This document shows positions 56,466 through 64,000 of a stretch of 64,000 bases of DNA, piece after piece. The notes below the pieces were generated by a model, which saw nothing but the letters and a program-made list of their open reading frames with translations, was not told the DNA's origin and made no database searches. Origin of the DNA: Xanthomonas vesicatoria ATCC 35937 (lineage in GTDB: Bacteria; Pseudomonadota; Gammaproteobacteria; Xanthomonadales; Xanthomonadaceae); the NCBI RefSeq assembly GCF_001908725.1, contig NZ_CP018725.1, positions 4,402,001-4,466,000 of the forward strand. Direction: 5' to 3'. A program made the translations under genes and the position numbers. How positions within the stretch are numbered: position 1 is the first letter of the stretch; each line of letters starts with the position of its first letter.

Positions 56466-57263
56466 TCAGGGTGCGTGCCAACGCCAATGCCAGGGCTCGT
56501 AGACGATGCCGTGCGGGTTGTGGCGCGGATAACTCAGGCGGTAGCCGAACTGGCCCGCGTGACTGCCCAGCCAGGCAAACGCAGCGGTCGCCTCGAACGA
56601 TTCTTCGGCCGGTGGTTCGCCCGGAGTGCCGATATCCAGGGCGTCACCGCTATGGTGTTCGCTGAAACCGGGAGCGGCGTTGACTGCCAGAATCTGCTCC
56701 AGCGTCAGCCCGCGTGCGAACTTGCGATCGAAGATGCCCAGTTGGTAATCGTGGCTGCGATACCCAGAGATTGCATCGAGCACGATGTCCGCACGCAGCG
56801 CGGCCGCACGCAGTTGCCGCCAGCCACGCGCGGCGCCTGCGCTGAGCCAGAGCGGCCGGCCGAAGCGATCGCGGCCGGCGAACTGCAGCGTTGCCGGTTC
56901 GGCGATCAGACGCAGGCCGGTGCGTTGGACATAGTCATCGGCAACAAGCCCGAGCCGGGTCAGGCGATGCTGCAAGCCCTCGACCGCAAGAACGCTCTCG
57001 TCGCCTTGGTGACATCGCATCGTGGCGTTCTGTAGCCGATCCAGTGCCTCGTCCAGGCCTGGCTCACGCGCCAGTCGTGGCACCAGCGGCATCAACCCGT
57101 GCGGCAGTTGCGCTGCCAGATAGTGTCCATCGCACTTGCGCCGCAGCAGCCAGTCGGCCTGCGCCAGCACGCGTGCGTCGGCGTTGCTGCGGGCACGCAG
57201 GAGGGTGGCCGGCACCAGTTCGATGGCGGTGGTGTTGAGTAGCAGGGACGGCAGTGTGCGCAT
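56466..57263 (-). CDS. VanY-type D-alanyl-D-alanine carboxypeptidase family protein (M15)
   Basis: 265 residues. The M15B zinc site is SEHHSGDALD (His203, Asp210) and EPWHW (Glu256, His259), with SGYRSHDYQ upstream, the usual VanY landmarks. The enzyme would trim D-Ala from peptidoglycan peptides. The N-terminal 110 residues are family-untypical, without a convincing signal peptide, so location is uncertain. ATG 57263; 15 bp after the stop of the next upstream gene on the same strand. Confidence 0.87.
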   Translation of the reverse strand: MRTLPSLLLNTTAIELVPATLLRARSNADARVLAQADWLLRRKCDGHYLAAQLPHGLMPLVPRLAREPGLDEALDRLQNATMRCHQGDESVLAVEGLQHRLTRLGLVADDYVQRTGLRLIAEPATLQFAGRDRFGRPLWLSAGAARGWRQLRAAALRADIVLDAISGYRSHDYQLGIFDRKFARGLTLEQILAVNAAPGFSEHHSGDALDIGTPGEPPAEESFEATAAFAWLGSHAGQFGYRLSYPRHNPHGIVYEPWHWRWHAP

Positions 57264-57278
57264 CGCGACAGGGTAGGG

Positions 57279-57884
57279 CTAAGTGCGTTGCGCAGCCAGT
57301 TGCTGTAGATCCTGCAGCAGCTGGCGCGGCTGTTCCGGGCTGAGCACGAGCATGCTGCCGCCCTTGAGTGGGAGGATCAGCACGCGGGCTGACTGGGTGA
57401 TCAGATAGAACCCCGGGCCTGACTGTCTGCTGCGGTAGTACCCGGAATGAAAGCCCGGGTAGCCAAAGCCCAAAGACTTTCGGCCTGGCCTGAAGGCAGT
57501 GTGCTCGGCCAAGTCCACCACGCGCGCCGTGTCCAGCCGCATCTGGTCGACAAGTACCTGCTTGGTGAACAGTGTCGAGCGCACGATCAAGCGGTCGTCC
57601 TGTAGCCGGAGACCGCGTCGCGCATGCGCGACGGTGCAGCTCACTGCGATTGCTATCAGCAGTGCCAGGTGGGCATACAGGGCGGCAGGATGCCCATTGC
57701 GGACGTTGTCCGCATGGGCTACGGCGATCACACACGCGACAGCCAGCAACGGGAGCCACAGCCACAGCGCAAGTCCCCAGGGTGCGACCGGAGCGACGGC
57801 GTAATCGCGCCGATGCAGGCGATGACCGGTGCGTGTCGTGTGCTGTGAAACATTGCCGGGGCGTTGGCCGGATCGCGTCGTCAT
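57279..57884 (-). CDS. Two-helix membrane protein of unknown function, PH-like C-terminus
   Basis: 201 residues. A basic N-terminus is followed by two membrane helices (WGLALWLWLPLLAVACVIAV and AALYAHLALLIAIAVSCTVA, about 37-80). The cytoplasmic part (LRLQDDRLIVRSTLFTKQVL) suggests the start of a bacterial PH-like (DUF304/YdbT type) beta domain. GGAAG is 5 nt before ATG 57884; a longer frame to 57947 is rejected. The ATG overlaps the stop of a 59-residue ORF as ATGA. Last but one in the SPFH group reading down to VanY. Confidence 0.7.
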   Translation of the reverse strand: MTTRSGQRPGNVSQHTTRTGHRLHRRDYAVAPVAPWGLALWLWLPLLAVACVIAVAHADNVRNGHPAALYAHLALLIAIAVSCTVAHARRGLRLQDDRLIVRSTLFTKQVLVDQMRLDTARVVDLAEHTAFRPGRKSLGFGYPGFHSGYYRSRQSGPGFYLITQSARVLILPLKGGSMLVLSPEQPRQLLQDLQQLAAQRT

Positions 57885-58060
57885 CGGGCTTCCTTCATGG
57901 CACCTGCGGCGTAGCACTTGGCAAAACGCGTGGGTGTCTGACCGCAAGCATGCCGGGGGCGTTTGTCATGGGCCGCCGCGACCTGAATGCCATCGCCGTT
58001 GAAGCTTTTGATACATGGCAACGAGGTGGCGACGCTTCGCGCGTTGCGGCACGTGCTCAT
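57881..58060 (-). CDS. Possible 59-residue ORF coupled by ATGA at both ends, or a dispersed repeat
   Basis: Open from ATG 58060 (overlapping the RHH stop as ATGA) to TGA 57881 (overlapping the next ATG). It reads MSTCRNARSVATSLPCIKSF and continues with a basic Cys/His-containing part (HDKRPRHACGQTPTRFAKC); no domain known. Double overlap argues for a gene; the composition, unlike its neighbours, would also suit an intergenic Xanthomonas repeat inserted here. Undecided. Confidence 0.35.
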   Translation of the reverse strand: MSTCRNARSVATSLPCIKSFNGDGIQVAAAHDKRPRHACGQTPTRFAKCYAAGAMKEAR

Positions 58061-58236
58061 GGTTCGGATTCCTCGTCGTCGCGCGGCTTCGGCAGCCGGC
58101 CGGCCTTGCGCAGCGCGTCGCGCAGTACGTATTCGATCTGTGCGTTGAGGCTGCGCAATTCGTCGTCGGACCAGCGCTGCATGGCCGCCAGTACATCAGC
58201 GTTGATGCGCAGCGGGTAGGCCTTCTTTTCGCTCAC
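58057..58236 (-). CDS. Arc-type ribbon-helix-helix protein (59 residues)
   Basis: Small DNA-binding protein: beta strand KKAYPLRIN (4-12) and two helices, ADVLAAMQRWSDDELRSLNA and IEYVLRDALRKAGRL, the Arc/MetJ/CopG pattern. The tail is acidic (PRDDEESEP). Start GTG 58236 overlaps the stop of the upstream membrane-protein gene as GTGA. RHH dimers bind two adjacent palindromic half-sites; the doubled GATATCA before the SPFH gene is a candidate, which would make this the operon's own repressor (inference). Confidence 0.8.
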   Translation of the reverse strand: MSEKKAYPLRINADVLAAMQRWSDDELRSLNAQIEYVLRDALRKAGRLPKPRDDEESEP

Positions 58237-58517
58237 TCGCGCTCACCGCGGCCGCTGTAACGGCGCAGGTGCATGACCATCGAGACGATCAGGACGTTGA
58301 CGCCGATGATCATGCCGATCACCACCGCGTAGACACCCGCGCGGTTATCGCCGGCCCAGTACAGGCAGGCGGCGCCGATCAGGATCACCAGGCTGATCAG
58401 GGCCCAGCGCAGGCCCAGGCCGCGCGCGCGGTCGTCATCGTCCGCACCGATGGAGGCGGCGATCGCCAGTGCGGGCAAACCGGACAGAGCAACCACCAAG
58501 GGCACCATGACATTCAT
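58233..58517 (-). CDS. Small membrane protein in the SPFH operon (94 residues)
   Basis: Three hydrophobic segments: MVPLVVALSGLPALAIAAS (3-21), LRWALISLVILIGAACLYW (36-54) and GVYAVVIGMIIGVNVLIVSMV (60-80), with a DDDDR loop between the first two. No family recognised. Its ATG lies 9 bp after the SPFH stop and its own stop overlaps the RHH start, so all are on one transcript; it may be a membrane partner of the SPFH protein. Confidence 0.75.
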   Translation of the reverse strand: MNVMVPLVVALSGLPALAIAASIGADDDDRARGLGLRWALISLVILIGAACLYWAGDNRAGVYAVVIGMIIGVNVLIVSMVMHLRRYSGRGERE

Positions 58518-58526
58518 CGTTTCACC

Positions 58527-59396
58527 TCAATAGAGCGAGCCGGCGTTGACCACCGGTTGAGTGCCGCGATCAGAACACAACACGGTGAGCAGGTTGCTGA
58601 CCATATGCGCCTTGCGCTCTTCGTCCAACTGCACCACCCCGTTTTTCTGCAACTCGGCCAGGGCCATCTCCACCATGCCTACGGCGCCTGCAACGATGCG
58701 CGTGCGTGCGGCGATCACCGCATTGGCCTGCTGACGCTGCAGCATGGCCTGGGCGATTTCCGGCGCGTAGGCGAGGTGGCTGATGCGCGCTTCGATTACG
58801 TCCACGCCGGCCTGGGTCAGGCGCTCATCCAGATGCCGCTTGAGCTGCTCGCTGATTTCGGCCGGATGGCTGCGTAATGAAATCTGCCCATCTTCGTGCT
58901 GGTCGTACGGGTAGCTGGTGGCCATCGCGCGCAGCGCGGCTTCAGATTGGATGTGCACGAAGCTTTCGTAATCGTCGACGTTGTAGACCGCCTCCGATGC
59001 ATCCATGACCTGCCACACGATCACCGCGGCGATCTCGATCGGGCTGCCATCGAGTTCGTTGACCTTGAGCCGGCCGCTTTCGAAATTGCGCACGCGCTGG
59101 CTGACCCGGCGCTTGGCGTAGAAGGGCACGTTCCAGCGCAGTCCCGCGTCCTTGGCCGTGCCGACGTACTTGCCGAACAGGCTCAGCACCGCGGCCTGGT
59201 TCGGCTCCAGCGTATAGAGCCCGGCCAGGATGAAGATGCAGGCCGCCGCGACCAGGCTCGCCCCGATCAACCCGCTCGCCGTGATGCTGGTGCTGGCCAT
59301 TGCCGTCAAGACGTACCAGGCCGCGCCGACGAGGCCGGTACCGGCAACGAGGACGAGGGGGATACCCGGCAATGAGCCGATCGGCTTCTCTTTCAT
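58527..59396 (-). CDS. SPFH-domain (stomatin/prohibitin-like) membrane protein
   Basis: 289 residues. Two N-terminal hydrophobic segments (12-37 and 42-66) anchor a SPFH/Band-7 domain (about 68-235: [72 protein letters not shown]) and a helical oligomerisation tail rich in QQANAV and AELQKNG. Such proteins build membrane rings/scaffolds and often work with a partner membrane protein or protease. AAGGAGC is 8 nt before ATG 59396. It heads an operon with a small membrane protein and an RHH regulator. Confidence 0.9.
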   Translation of the reverse strand: MKEKPIGSLPGIPLVLVAGTGLVGAAWYVLTAMASTSITASGLIGASLVAAACIFILAGLYTLEPNQAAVLSLFGKYVGTAKDAGLRWNVPFYAKRRVSQRVRNFESGRLKVNELDGSPIEIAAVIVWQVMDASEAVYNVDDYESFVHIQSEAALRAMATSYPYDQHEDGQISLRSHPAEISEQLKRHLDERLTQAGVDVIEARISHLAYAPEIAQAMLQRQQANAVIAARTRIVAGAVGMVEMALAELQKNGVVQLDEERKAHMVSNLLTVLCSDRGTQPVVNAGSLY

Positions 59397-59427
59397 GAGT
59401 GATGCTCCTTGGATGGCGAGATGAAAA

Positions 59428-59445
59428 GATATCAAACTGATATCA
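59428..59445. promoter_or_regulatory. Doubled GATATCA operator candidate of the SPFH operon
   Basis: GATATCA at 59428-59434 and 59439-59445, 11 bp apart, each centred on the palindrome GATATC, 31 bp upstream of the SPFH start. Tandem palindromes one helical turn apart are typical for ribbon-helix-helix repressors such as MetJ or Arc, and this operon encodes one. Confidence 0.55.
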
Positions 59446-59527
59446 GTCCATGCAAGGACGCCGGCCGAAGTTATCCATGCCGGCCCGTTAGAATGACCGC
59501 CCCCTTTCCGACTCTGGACCTGCGCTC

Positions 59528-60730
59528 ATGACAACTCTTGGCACGCCGTTATCGCCTTCCGCCACCCGGGTGCTGCTGCTGGGCTCGGGCGAGCTGGGCA
59601 AGGAAGTGGCGATCGAACTGCAGCGCTTCGGGGTGGAAGTGATCGCCGCCGATCGCTACGCCAATGCGCCGGCGATGCAGGTGGCGCACCGCTCGCACGT
59701 GCTGGACATGCTCGATCCTGCCGCGCTGCGCGCGCTGATCGCCAAAGAGCAGCCGCACCTGATCGTGCCCGAGATCGAAGCCATCCATACCGAAACCCTG
59801 GTGGCGCTGGAGCGCGATCAGGGCCAGCGCGTGATTCCCACCGCGCGCGCCGCACGCCTGACCATGGACCGCGAAGGCATCCGCCGCCTGGCTGCCGAGA
59901 CGCTGGGTCTGCCGACCTCGCCGTACCGCTTTGTCGACACCGCCGCCGAGTACCGCGAAGCCATCGCCGCGGTGGGCCTGCCCTGCGTGGTCAAGCCGGT
60001 GATGTCGTCCTCGGGCAAGGGCCAGAGCACGTTGCGCAGCGAAGCCGACATCGACGCGGCCTGGGACTACGCACAAACCGGCGGACGCGCCGGCGCTGGC
60101 CGCTGCATTGTCGAAGGCTTCATCGATTTCGATTACGAGATCACCCTGCTGACCGTGCGGCACGCCGGCGGCACCTCGTACTGCGACCCGATCGGCCACT
60201 GGCAGCAGGACGGCGACTACCGCGAAAGCTGGCAGCCGCAACCGATGTCGGCGGCCGCGTTGCAACGCTCGCAGCAGATCGCCAAAGCCATCACCGACGA
60301 TCTGGGCGGCTGGGGCTTGTTTGGCGTGGAGTTGTTCGTCAAGGGCGACGAAGTGTGGTTCAGCGAAGTCTCGCCGCGCCCGCACGATACCGGGCTGGTG
60401 ACGCTGGTCTCGCAGGAATTGAGCGAATTCGCGCTGCACGCGCGCGCGATCCTCGGTCTGCCAGTCGGCGCAGAAGACGGTGGCGTGATTCGTCAAAGCG
60501 GCCCGTCGGCATCGTGCGCGCTCCTTGCGCACGGCAATGGCGTGCCGGCATTCGACGGCGTTGCCGCTGCATTGCGCGATCCGGACGCAGCACTGCGTCT
60601 GTTCGGTAAACCGCGCGTGGACGGTCACCGCCGCGTTGGCGTCACGCTGGCACGTGCCGACAGCATCGATGCAGCACGCGAGAAGGCGCGTGTAGCGGCG
60701 GCAGCGTTGACGATTCAACTTAGCAACTAA
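59528..60730 (+). CDS. purT: Formate-dependent phosphoribosylglycinamide formyltransferase
   Basis: 400-residue ATP-grasp enzyme PurT that makes formyl-GAR from GAR, formate and ATP in purine synthesis, the folate-independent route. N-terminal Rossmann part [23 protein letters not shown]-grasp core [14 protein letters not shown] (about 156-169), [16 protein letters not shown] and metal/ATP residues in [29 protein letters not shown]. Usual length. Divergent from the SPFH operon (131 bp). No PurR-type site was recognised. Confidence 0.96.
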   Translation: MTTLGTPLSPSATRVLLLGSGELGKEVAIELQRFGVEVIAADRYANAPAMQVAHRSHVLDMLDPAALRALIAKEQPHLIVPEIEAIHTETLVALERDQGQRVIPTARAARLTMDREGIRRLAAETLGLPTSPYRFVDTAAEYREAIAAVGLPCVVKPVMSSSGKGQSTLRSEADIDAAWDYAQTGGRAGAGRCIVEGFIDFDYEITLLTVRHAGGTSYCDPIGHWQQDGDYRESWQPQPMSAAALQRSQQIAKAITDDLGGWGLFGVELFVKGDEVWFSEVSPRPHDTGLVTLVSQELSEFALHARAILGLPVGAEDGGVIRQSGPSASCALLAHGNGVPAFDGVAAALRDPDAALRLFGKPRVDGHRRVGVTLARADSIDAAREKARVAAAALTIQLSN

Positions 60731-60896
60731 AGAACGCAGTTTGCGCGGTGTTGTGGGCGTCGGCCGGACTGCTAACACCCACATTACATCCGTGCAGGTG
60801 AGACCAACCACTGTCAGACAGCAATTCAATAGACCGTCGTCCGCGCCACTGAAGGTGTCGGACGAGTAGGGATGCATGACCTGTAACTGCCAGGTC

Positions 60897-61946
60897 TCAG
60901 GTCAAAGCCCTGGTAGGCTGTGGCTGGCTCTGCTCTTGCTGTATCTGCCTTTGCTGTTCGCCTTGTGCGCGTTCCGCTGCAGTTTGGACCCAGCTCTGAC
61001 TGCTCTGCTCCAGGGGAGTGTTGAGCGCCGCGACGGTATCCACATGGGCACGCAACTGATCGTGCTGTCCTAATGATTTGGAATTGTTCTGTACCGCGAA
61101 TGCACGTGAGGCGTCCTCGCTCAAACGCACCTCGTCTATGCGGTCCATTCCCATCTTGCAGGATTGCACCGCGAGACAGCCAGCCAGATTGTCACTACGT
61201 GCGTCCGACTGTCGGTTGTTTGCCTGATCCAGGGCTTGCACATGGGACTGAGCTTGTGCAAACAGCGGGTGCCCGGGATGATCGGGATTGCGCAGTGAGG
61301 GTGGTTGCCGCTCATCACTCAAAATATGTTGTTTAATCGATCTGTCTGCGGGAAGCGGGTGCCGGACTTCCTTGTTTAGGGGGCTCTCTGGAAACGGCGC
61401 TTCAATACTTTCCACTCCATGGATGTTGCGTAAGGGGCGGTAAGCATCTTTCCCCAAGCCTTCGAAGGGCAACGGTATGCGAACGTCAGGAAGTAGTTGC
61501 CCAGCAGGGCCGGCAAGTACATTCATGTCGATGCTCTTGTTGCGATGCAGTCCGGCATGATCGAGAGCGGCCCAAGTAAAGTCGACGCAGTTATTGCGTA
61601 CGTCCCTATACTCTTTGTCGAAGCCTAGCTTTTCCGGTTCTTCACCGAACTTTTGCAGTTTTTCATATTGCTCCTTGCTTATTTCGATTGTCCTTGAGTA
61701 GGCCGGGTTATGATACTCCTTAGAGTCCGAATTATATATTTTCCCTGGGCCGTTCATCTCGCCATGGTTGATAGGGGCGAATCCATAGCTAGTAGGTTTA
61801 CCTCTGCCGTCGTCGATTATAAAAAACATGTGCCCTGGCGCGGAGCTGGCCGGTTCACCATCGACCATTTGCTGCTTGCCATCCTTATATAACGGAGTGC
61901 CAGGTGCTGCGATAACAATTGTCAAAGTATAACTTTGCTTATCCAT
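60897..61946 (-). CDS. XVIPCD type IV secretion effector with permuted His/Cys peptidase-like domain
   Basis: 349 residues. The N-terminal part (1-180) has His39 in APGHMFFIID and Cys120 in VRNNCVDFTWAAL, i.e. His before Cys, the order of permuted NlpC/P60-like amidases and similar cysteine hydrolases, so cell-wall or lipid hydrolysis is possible (inference). The C-terminal part (about 220-320) is an XVIPCD: PGHPLFAQAQSHVQALDQ, NLAGCLAVQSCKMGMDRID, FAVQ, PLEQSSQ, then a Gln-rich tail, targeting it to the Xanthomonas T4SS. ATG 61946 with GGAG 6 nt upstream is preferred to an ATG at 61967 or 61991. It follows its lipoprotein immunity gene by 26 bp; both are of low GC compared with the genome. 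Confidence 0.83.
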   Translation of the reverse strand: MDKQSYTLTIVIAAPGTPLYKDGKQQMVDGEPASSAPGHMFFIIDDGRGKPTSYGFAPINHGEMNGPGKIYNSDSKEYHNPAYSRTIEISKEQYEKLQKFGEEPEKLGFDKEYRDVRNNCVDFTWAALDHAGLHRNKSIDMNVLAGPAGQLLPDVRIPLPFEGLGKDAYRPLRNIHGVESIEAPFPESPLNKEVRHPLPADRSIKQHILSDERQPPSLRNPDHPGHPLFAQAQSHVQALDQANNRQSDARSDNLAGCLAVQSCKMGMDRIDEVRLSEDASRAFAVQNNSKSLGQHDQLRAHVDTVAALNTPLEQSSQSWVQTAAERAQGEQQRQIQQEQSQPQPTRALT

Positions 61947-61972
61947 CTTTTGCTCCATGCGAGACATTGAGA

Positions 61973-62587
61973 TTATTTGGAAGATGTCCATCTCTTCTGG
62001 ATTGAAATTTGCGCTGTAGGGTCTTTCAATTCTGGGTTGCCCGGCTGCGCTGAAATATCAATACGATAACGGCCGTAGTTTTCCAGCGGTAGTCTGCAAA
62101 CCACCCATTGGCTTACGTCTGAAGTGTGGGCGCCAATATCGATATATTTAACATCATCCTTTCCTTTTCTCCATTCAAAAAATTCACTCCTGCTGGGTTC
62201 TTCCCTTATATATTCTTGAAAAGCGTCTTCTGTTTTTATCTTGAGGCATTGATCTCCCGTCCACTTGCATGCCTCGACCTTCAGTGCGTACCGCAATGGG
62301 GGCTCGCCGTGATTTAACATGGTGACCGGGTCGAATGGACCTTTGCGGCTCAGGGTTAATCCAACGATGTATGATTGAGTAATATTTATATTTTCAGGAG
62401 TTGCCTCAAACTCAAAGCGGACATGTTCGTCAGAACCATCAGTGCGGAATGGTTGGACAAGAAAAAGATCTTTCTTATCGGTAGGCGCTGGTGCACTTGC
62501 ACTACAGGCAGACAGCATCGGGGCGATGATGATTGACAGCCATAAGCCTCGGAAGATGACATGCAGATTCTTCAAATTTGGTCTCAT
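61973..62587 (-). CDS. Lipoprotein, predicted immunity protein (X-Tfi) of the adjacent effector
   Basis: 204 residues with a lipoprotein signal ending in LSAC (Cys28, next residue Ser, so likely outer-membrane sorted). The mature part is beta-rich (RFEFEATPENINITQSYIVG, RYRIDISAQPGNPEL) and resembles DUF5625-type lipoproteins found beside effectors. Position upstream of, and in the same operon as, the XVIPCD effector matches the X-Tfi/X-Tfe order; it would block the effector in the periplasm. AT-rich codons indicate recent acquisition. Family name is tentative; pairing is from context. Confidence 0.8.
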   Translation of the reverse strand: MRPNLKNLHVIFRGLWLSIIIAPMLSACSASAPAPTDKKDLFLVQPFRTDGSDEHVRFEFEATPENINITQSYIVGLTLSRKGPFDPVTMLNHGEPPLRYALKVEACKWTGDQCLKIKTEDAFQEYIREEPSRSEFFEWRKGKDDVKYIDIGAHTSDVSQWVVCRLPLENYGRYRIDISAQPGNPELKDPTAQISIQKRWTSSK

Positions 62588-62602
62588 CCGTATTTCCTTG
62601 CA

Positions 62603-62722
62603 CTACTTGGATTTCACTGGAGTGTAAACCCACGGTGTGAAGCCGGACCAGTCCGGCCCGGCCTGTCCCGTATCAATCGACTCAGCATCTACACCAGTTG
62701 AAATAAGCGTTGCTACTGCTGG
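62603..62722 (-). pseudogene. Stranded 3' end of a gene upstream of the immunity gene
   Basis: A 39-codon open stretch ending in TAG with no start, reading GQAGPDWSGFTPWVYTPVKS and K before the stop, immediately upstream (16 bp) of the immunity lipoprotein. The aromatic-rich tail looks like the C-terminus of a real protein rather than random sequence. Possibly the remnant of an earlier immunity or effector gene lost by recombination. Not a functional gene. Confidence 0.4.
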
Positions 62723-62823
62723 TTAGCAGGCAGTAAACGTTCACTCCAGCTCATCAGCACGTGCGAACCGTGACGCGCCGTCGACGGGCCGCCATCATGC
62801 CTCCTGCAATCACGGTTGGCCGC

Positions 62824-64000
62824 TTACTTTGCGGCTATATCCACCCACACCGCATGATGGTCACTGCCATCGGCAATCGCCGCTTCCGGGGCGGTGCTGG
62901 CCGGCCAGAAGATGCCACTGCCGAGCAGGGTGAACTGGTGCGACGGCAGCACGTAGTCCAGGCGCATGGTGCCGGCTTGCGGGCCGAAGTCGCCGGTGAC
63001 CTGGTGCGGATCGCCGGTGTGCACGATGCCTTGTGCGGCGTACTCGGCGGTCTTTTGCGGGCCGCCTTCGCTGCGCGGGGTGGGGTAGTGCAGCACGCGC
63101 GGATGATGGATCAATGCGCGGATCGCTTCGTGGCGGCCGGCGCCATCGATCGGATCGTTGTTCAGATCGCCCAGGATGACAAAGCGCGCATCGGCCGCCA
63201 GGCCGCCGCAGACTCCCTTGTCATCGCACAGCCAGCGCTTGCTGTCGGCCGCGTTGTCCAGGTACGCACGCCATAGCGCGAGCTCATCGTGGTTGCGTGC
63301 TGCGTTGCGCTTTTCCGCGCCATCGAACACCGGCGGCGTCGGATGCGACACCAGTGCATGCACGACACCGAGCGGCGTGTGCACCGGCACGTCCCAATGC
63401 GATTTGGATGACAGGCGCAGCTGCGACCAGATCGCATCACTGTAGAACGAACGTCCTGTGACTGGATCCAGTGGCCGCAATGCGCCAGGCAGTGCGCTCC
63501 ATTTCAGCAATTGAAAGCTACGTACGGCCTGCGCATCGATCGGATAGCGCGACAGTACCAGCATGCCGTACTGACCAGGGTGCAGCCCGTAGCCCCAGGC
63601 ATCGTTGCCACGCGAGCGGCCGTCGCCACCGACGGTGCCGTTGTTGTCCAGATCCAGGCCGCTCGGCACGCCGGTATTGACCGGTGCCAGATACCGATAC
63701 GGATAGCGCAACGGTTCGCCGCCACCCGGTTGGGCGACCTGCAGGTAGCGCTGCTGGAACAGATCGGCAGCGCGGTGGTCCGGGTCGAAATCGAATTCGT
63801 TGAGCAGCACCAGATCCGGACGCACGCGCTGCAGCACCGCGGCGATCTTGCGTGCATGCGCGCTGTCGCCCTGCAGTTCGCGCACCAGGCCGCCGGCCTC
63901 GTCGGAGTACAGCGAGGTGTTGTAGGTGGCGATGCGCAGCTGTGTCGGCACAGGTTCGCCGGTGGCGTTATCGGCCGATGCGGGGGTGCGATGGGTGCAG
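62824..64000 (-). CDS. Endonuclease/exonuclease/phosphatase family protein, N-terminus outside window
   Basis: At least 390 residues. EEP fold marks: LRIATYNTSLYSDE (N-terminal strand with Asn), LLNEFDFD (metal Glu), ILGDLNNDP (GDLNxxP), and C-terminal LDYVLPS and SDHHAVW (SDHxxV). The same fold covers nucleases, sphingomyelinases and inositol phosphatases; the middle part GLDLDNNGTVGGDGRSRGND with its Asp/Asn loop is typical of the large exported phosphodiesterase-like group. A GTG at 63951 is in frame, but the frame stays open to the window edge, so the signal peptide is probably beyond it. Confidence 0.87.
   Translation of the reverse strand, partial: CTHRTPASADNATGEPVPTQLRIATYNTSLYSDEAGGLVRELQGDSAHARKIAAVLQRVRPDLVLLNEFDFDPDHRAADLFQQRYLQVAQPGGGEPLRYPYRYLAPVNTGVPSGLDLDNNGTVGGDGRSRGNDAWGYGLHPGQYGMLVLSRYPIDAQAVRSFQLLKWSALPGALRPLDPVTGRSFYSDAIWSQLRLSSKSHWDVPVHTPLGVVHALVSHPTPPVFDGAEKRNAARNHDELALWRAYLDNAADSKRWLCDDKGVCGGLAADARFVILGDLNNDPIDGAGRHEAIRALIHHPRVLHYPTPRSEGGPQKTAEYAAQGIVHTGDPHQVTGDFGPQAGTMRLDYVLPSHQFTLLGSGIFWPASTAPEAAIADGSDHHAVWVDIAAK

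Noticed and set aside
62761..63276. 171-codon plus-strand frame from a GTG
   Set aside because: Antisense to the endonuclease/phosphatase gene with its conserved motifs.
1..64000. CRISPR arrays, insertion sequences, tRNA or rRNA genes, integron or phage genes
   Set aside because: No regularly spaced repeats, transposase-like proteins, tRNA-like TTCRANYC arms with CCA ends or rRNA signature stretches were noticed by eye; a tRNAscan or ISfinder run would settle this.

Overview
The window looks like chromosomal DNA of a Xanthomonas (Gammaproteobacteria, Lysobacterales). It is high in GC with strong third-position GC. It holds a lexA2-imuA-imuB-dnaE2 cassette behind the box TGTACAAATGTACA, two proteins ending in the Xanthomonas type IV secretion effector domain (XVIPCD), and a bacterial M2 (ACE-like) peptidase of the kind known from this genus. 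I see no rRNA, tRNA, CRISPR array, insertion sequence or phage module. Species was not determined.

Layout. 1-5.6 kb: a zinc alcohol dehydrogenase running off the left edge, a divergent TetR regulator, and a PaoABC-like molybdenum aldehyde oxidoreductase operon. 5.8-8.9 kb: DUF763 and GIY-YIG-like proteins overlapping by ATGA, a cupin, and a lysine/alanine-rich DUF6496 protein. 9.3-15.5 kb: the SOS mutasome. 15.8-26.4 kb: an HDOD protein, a trypsin-like protease cut short by an in-frame amber codon, an OPT transporter, an outer-membrane MetA-type transporter, an S9 peptidase, two unknown proteins and a PAS-AraC regulator. 26.4-37.6 kb: an orphan Imm21-type immunity gene, KatE, an aldo/keto reductase, a lipoprotein carboxylesterase, GcvP under a tandem glycine riboswitch, and a Bcr/CflA efflux pump. 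37.8-48.4 kb: a large XVIPCD protein, the M2 peptidase, and a lipid A/envelope modification module (EptA, PAP2 phosphatase, GT39 transferase) next to an OmpR-type two-component system. 48.5-56.4 kb: an HExxH protein, a GNAT-minCDE operon, a LiaRS/DesKR-type two-component system, an SRPBCC protein, DUF423 and an AlkA-like glycosylase. 56.4-64 kb: a VanY-like peptidase, an SPFH operon with a tiny ribbon-helix-helix protein, purT, a low-GC T4SS effector/immunity pair, and an endonuclease/exonuclease/phosphatase protein running off the right edge.

How parts work together. LexA2 probably represses its own mutagenesis cassette. The GT39 operon and the PAP2-eptA operon each carry an 11-bp-period direct repeat of GTCGGAAT about 46 bp upstream of their start codons, which suggests both answer to the adjacent OmpR-type regulator. 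The effector and immunity genes (60.9-62.6 kb), the second XVIPCD protein and the orphan Imm21 gene mark scattered interbacterial-competition loci; no secretion apparatus lies in the window. The most rewarding leads are the shared GTCGGAAT operator, the effector with a permuted His/Cys N-terminal domain beside its lipoprotein, the XVIPCD protein without a visible immunity gene, and the SPFH-RHH operon with its doubled GATATCA site.
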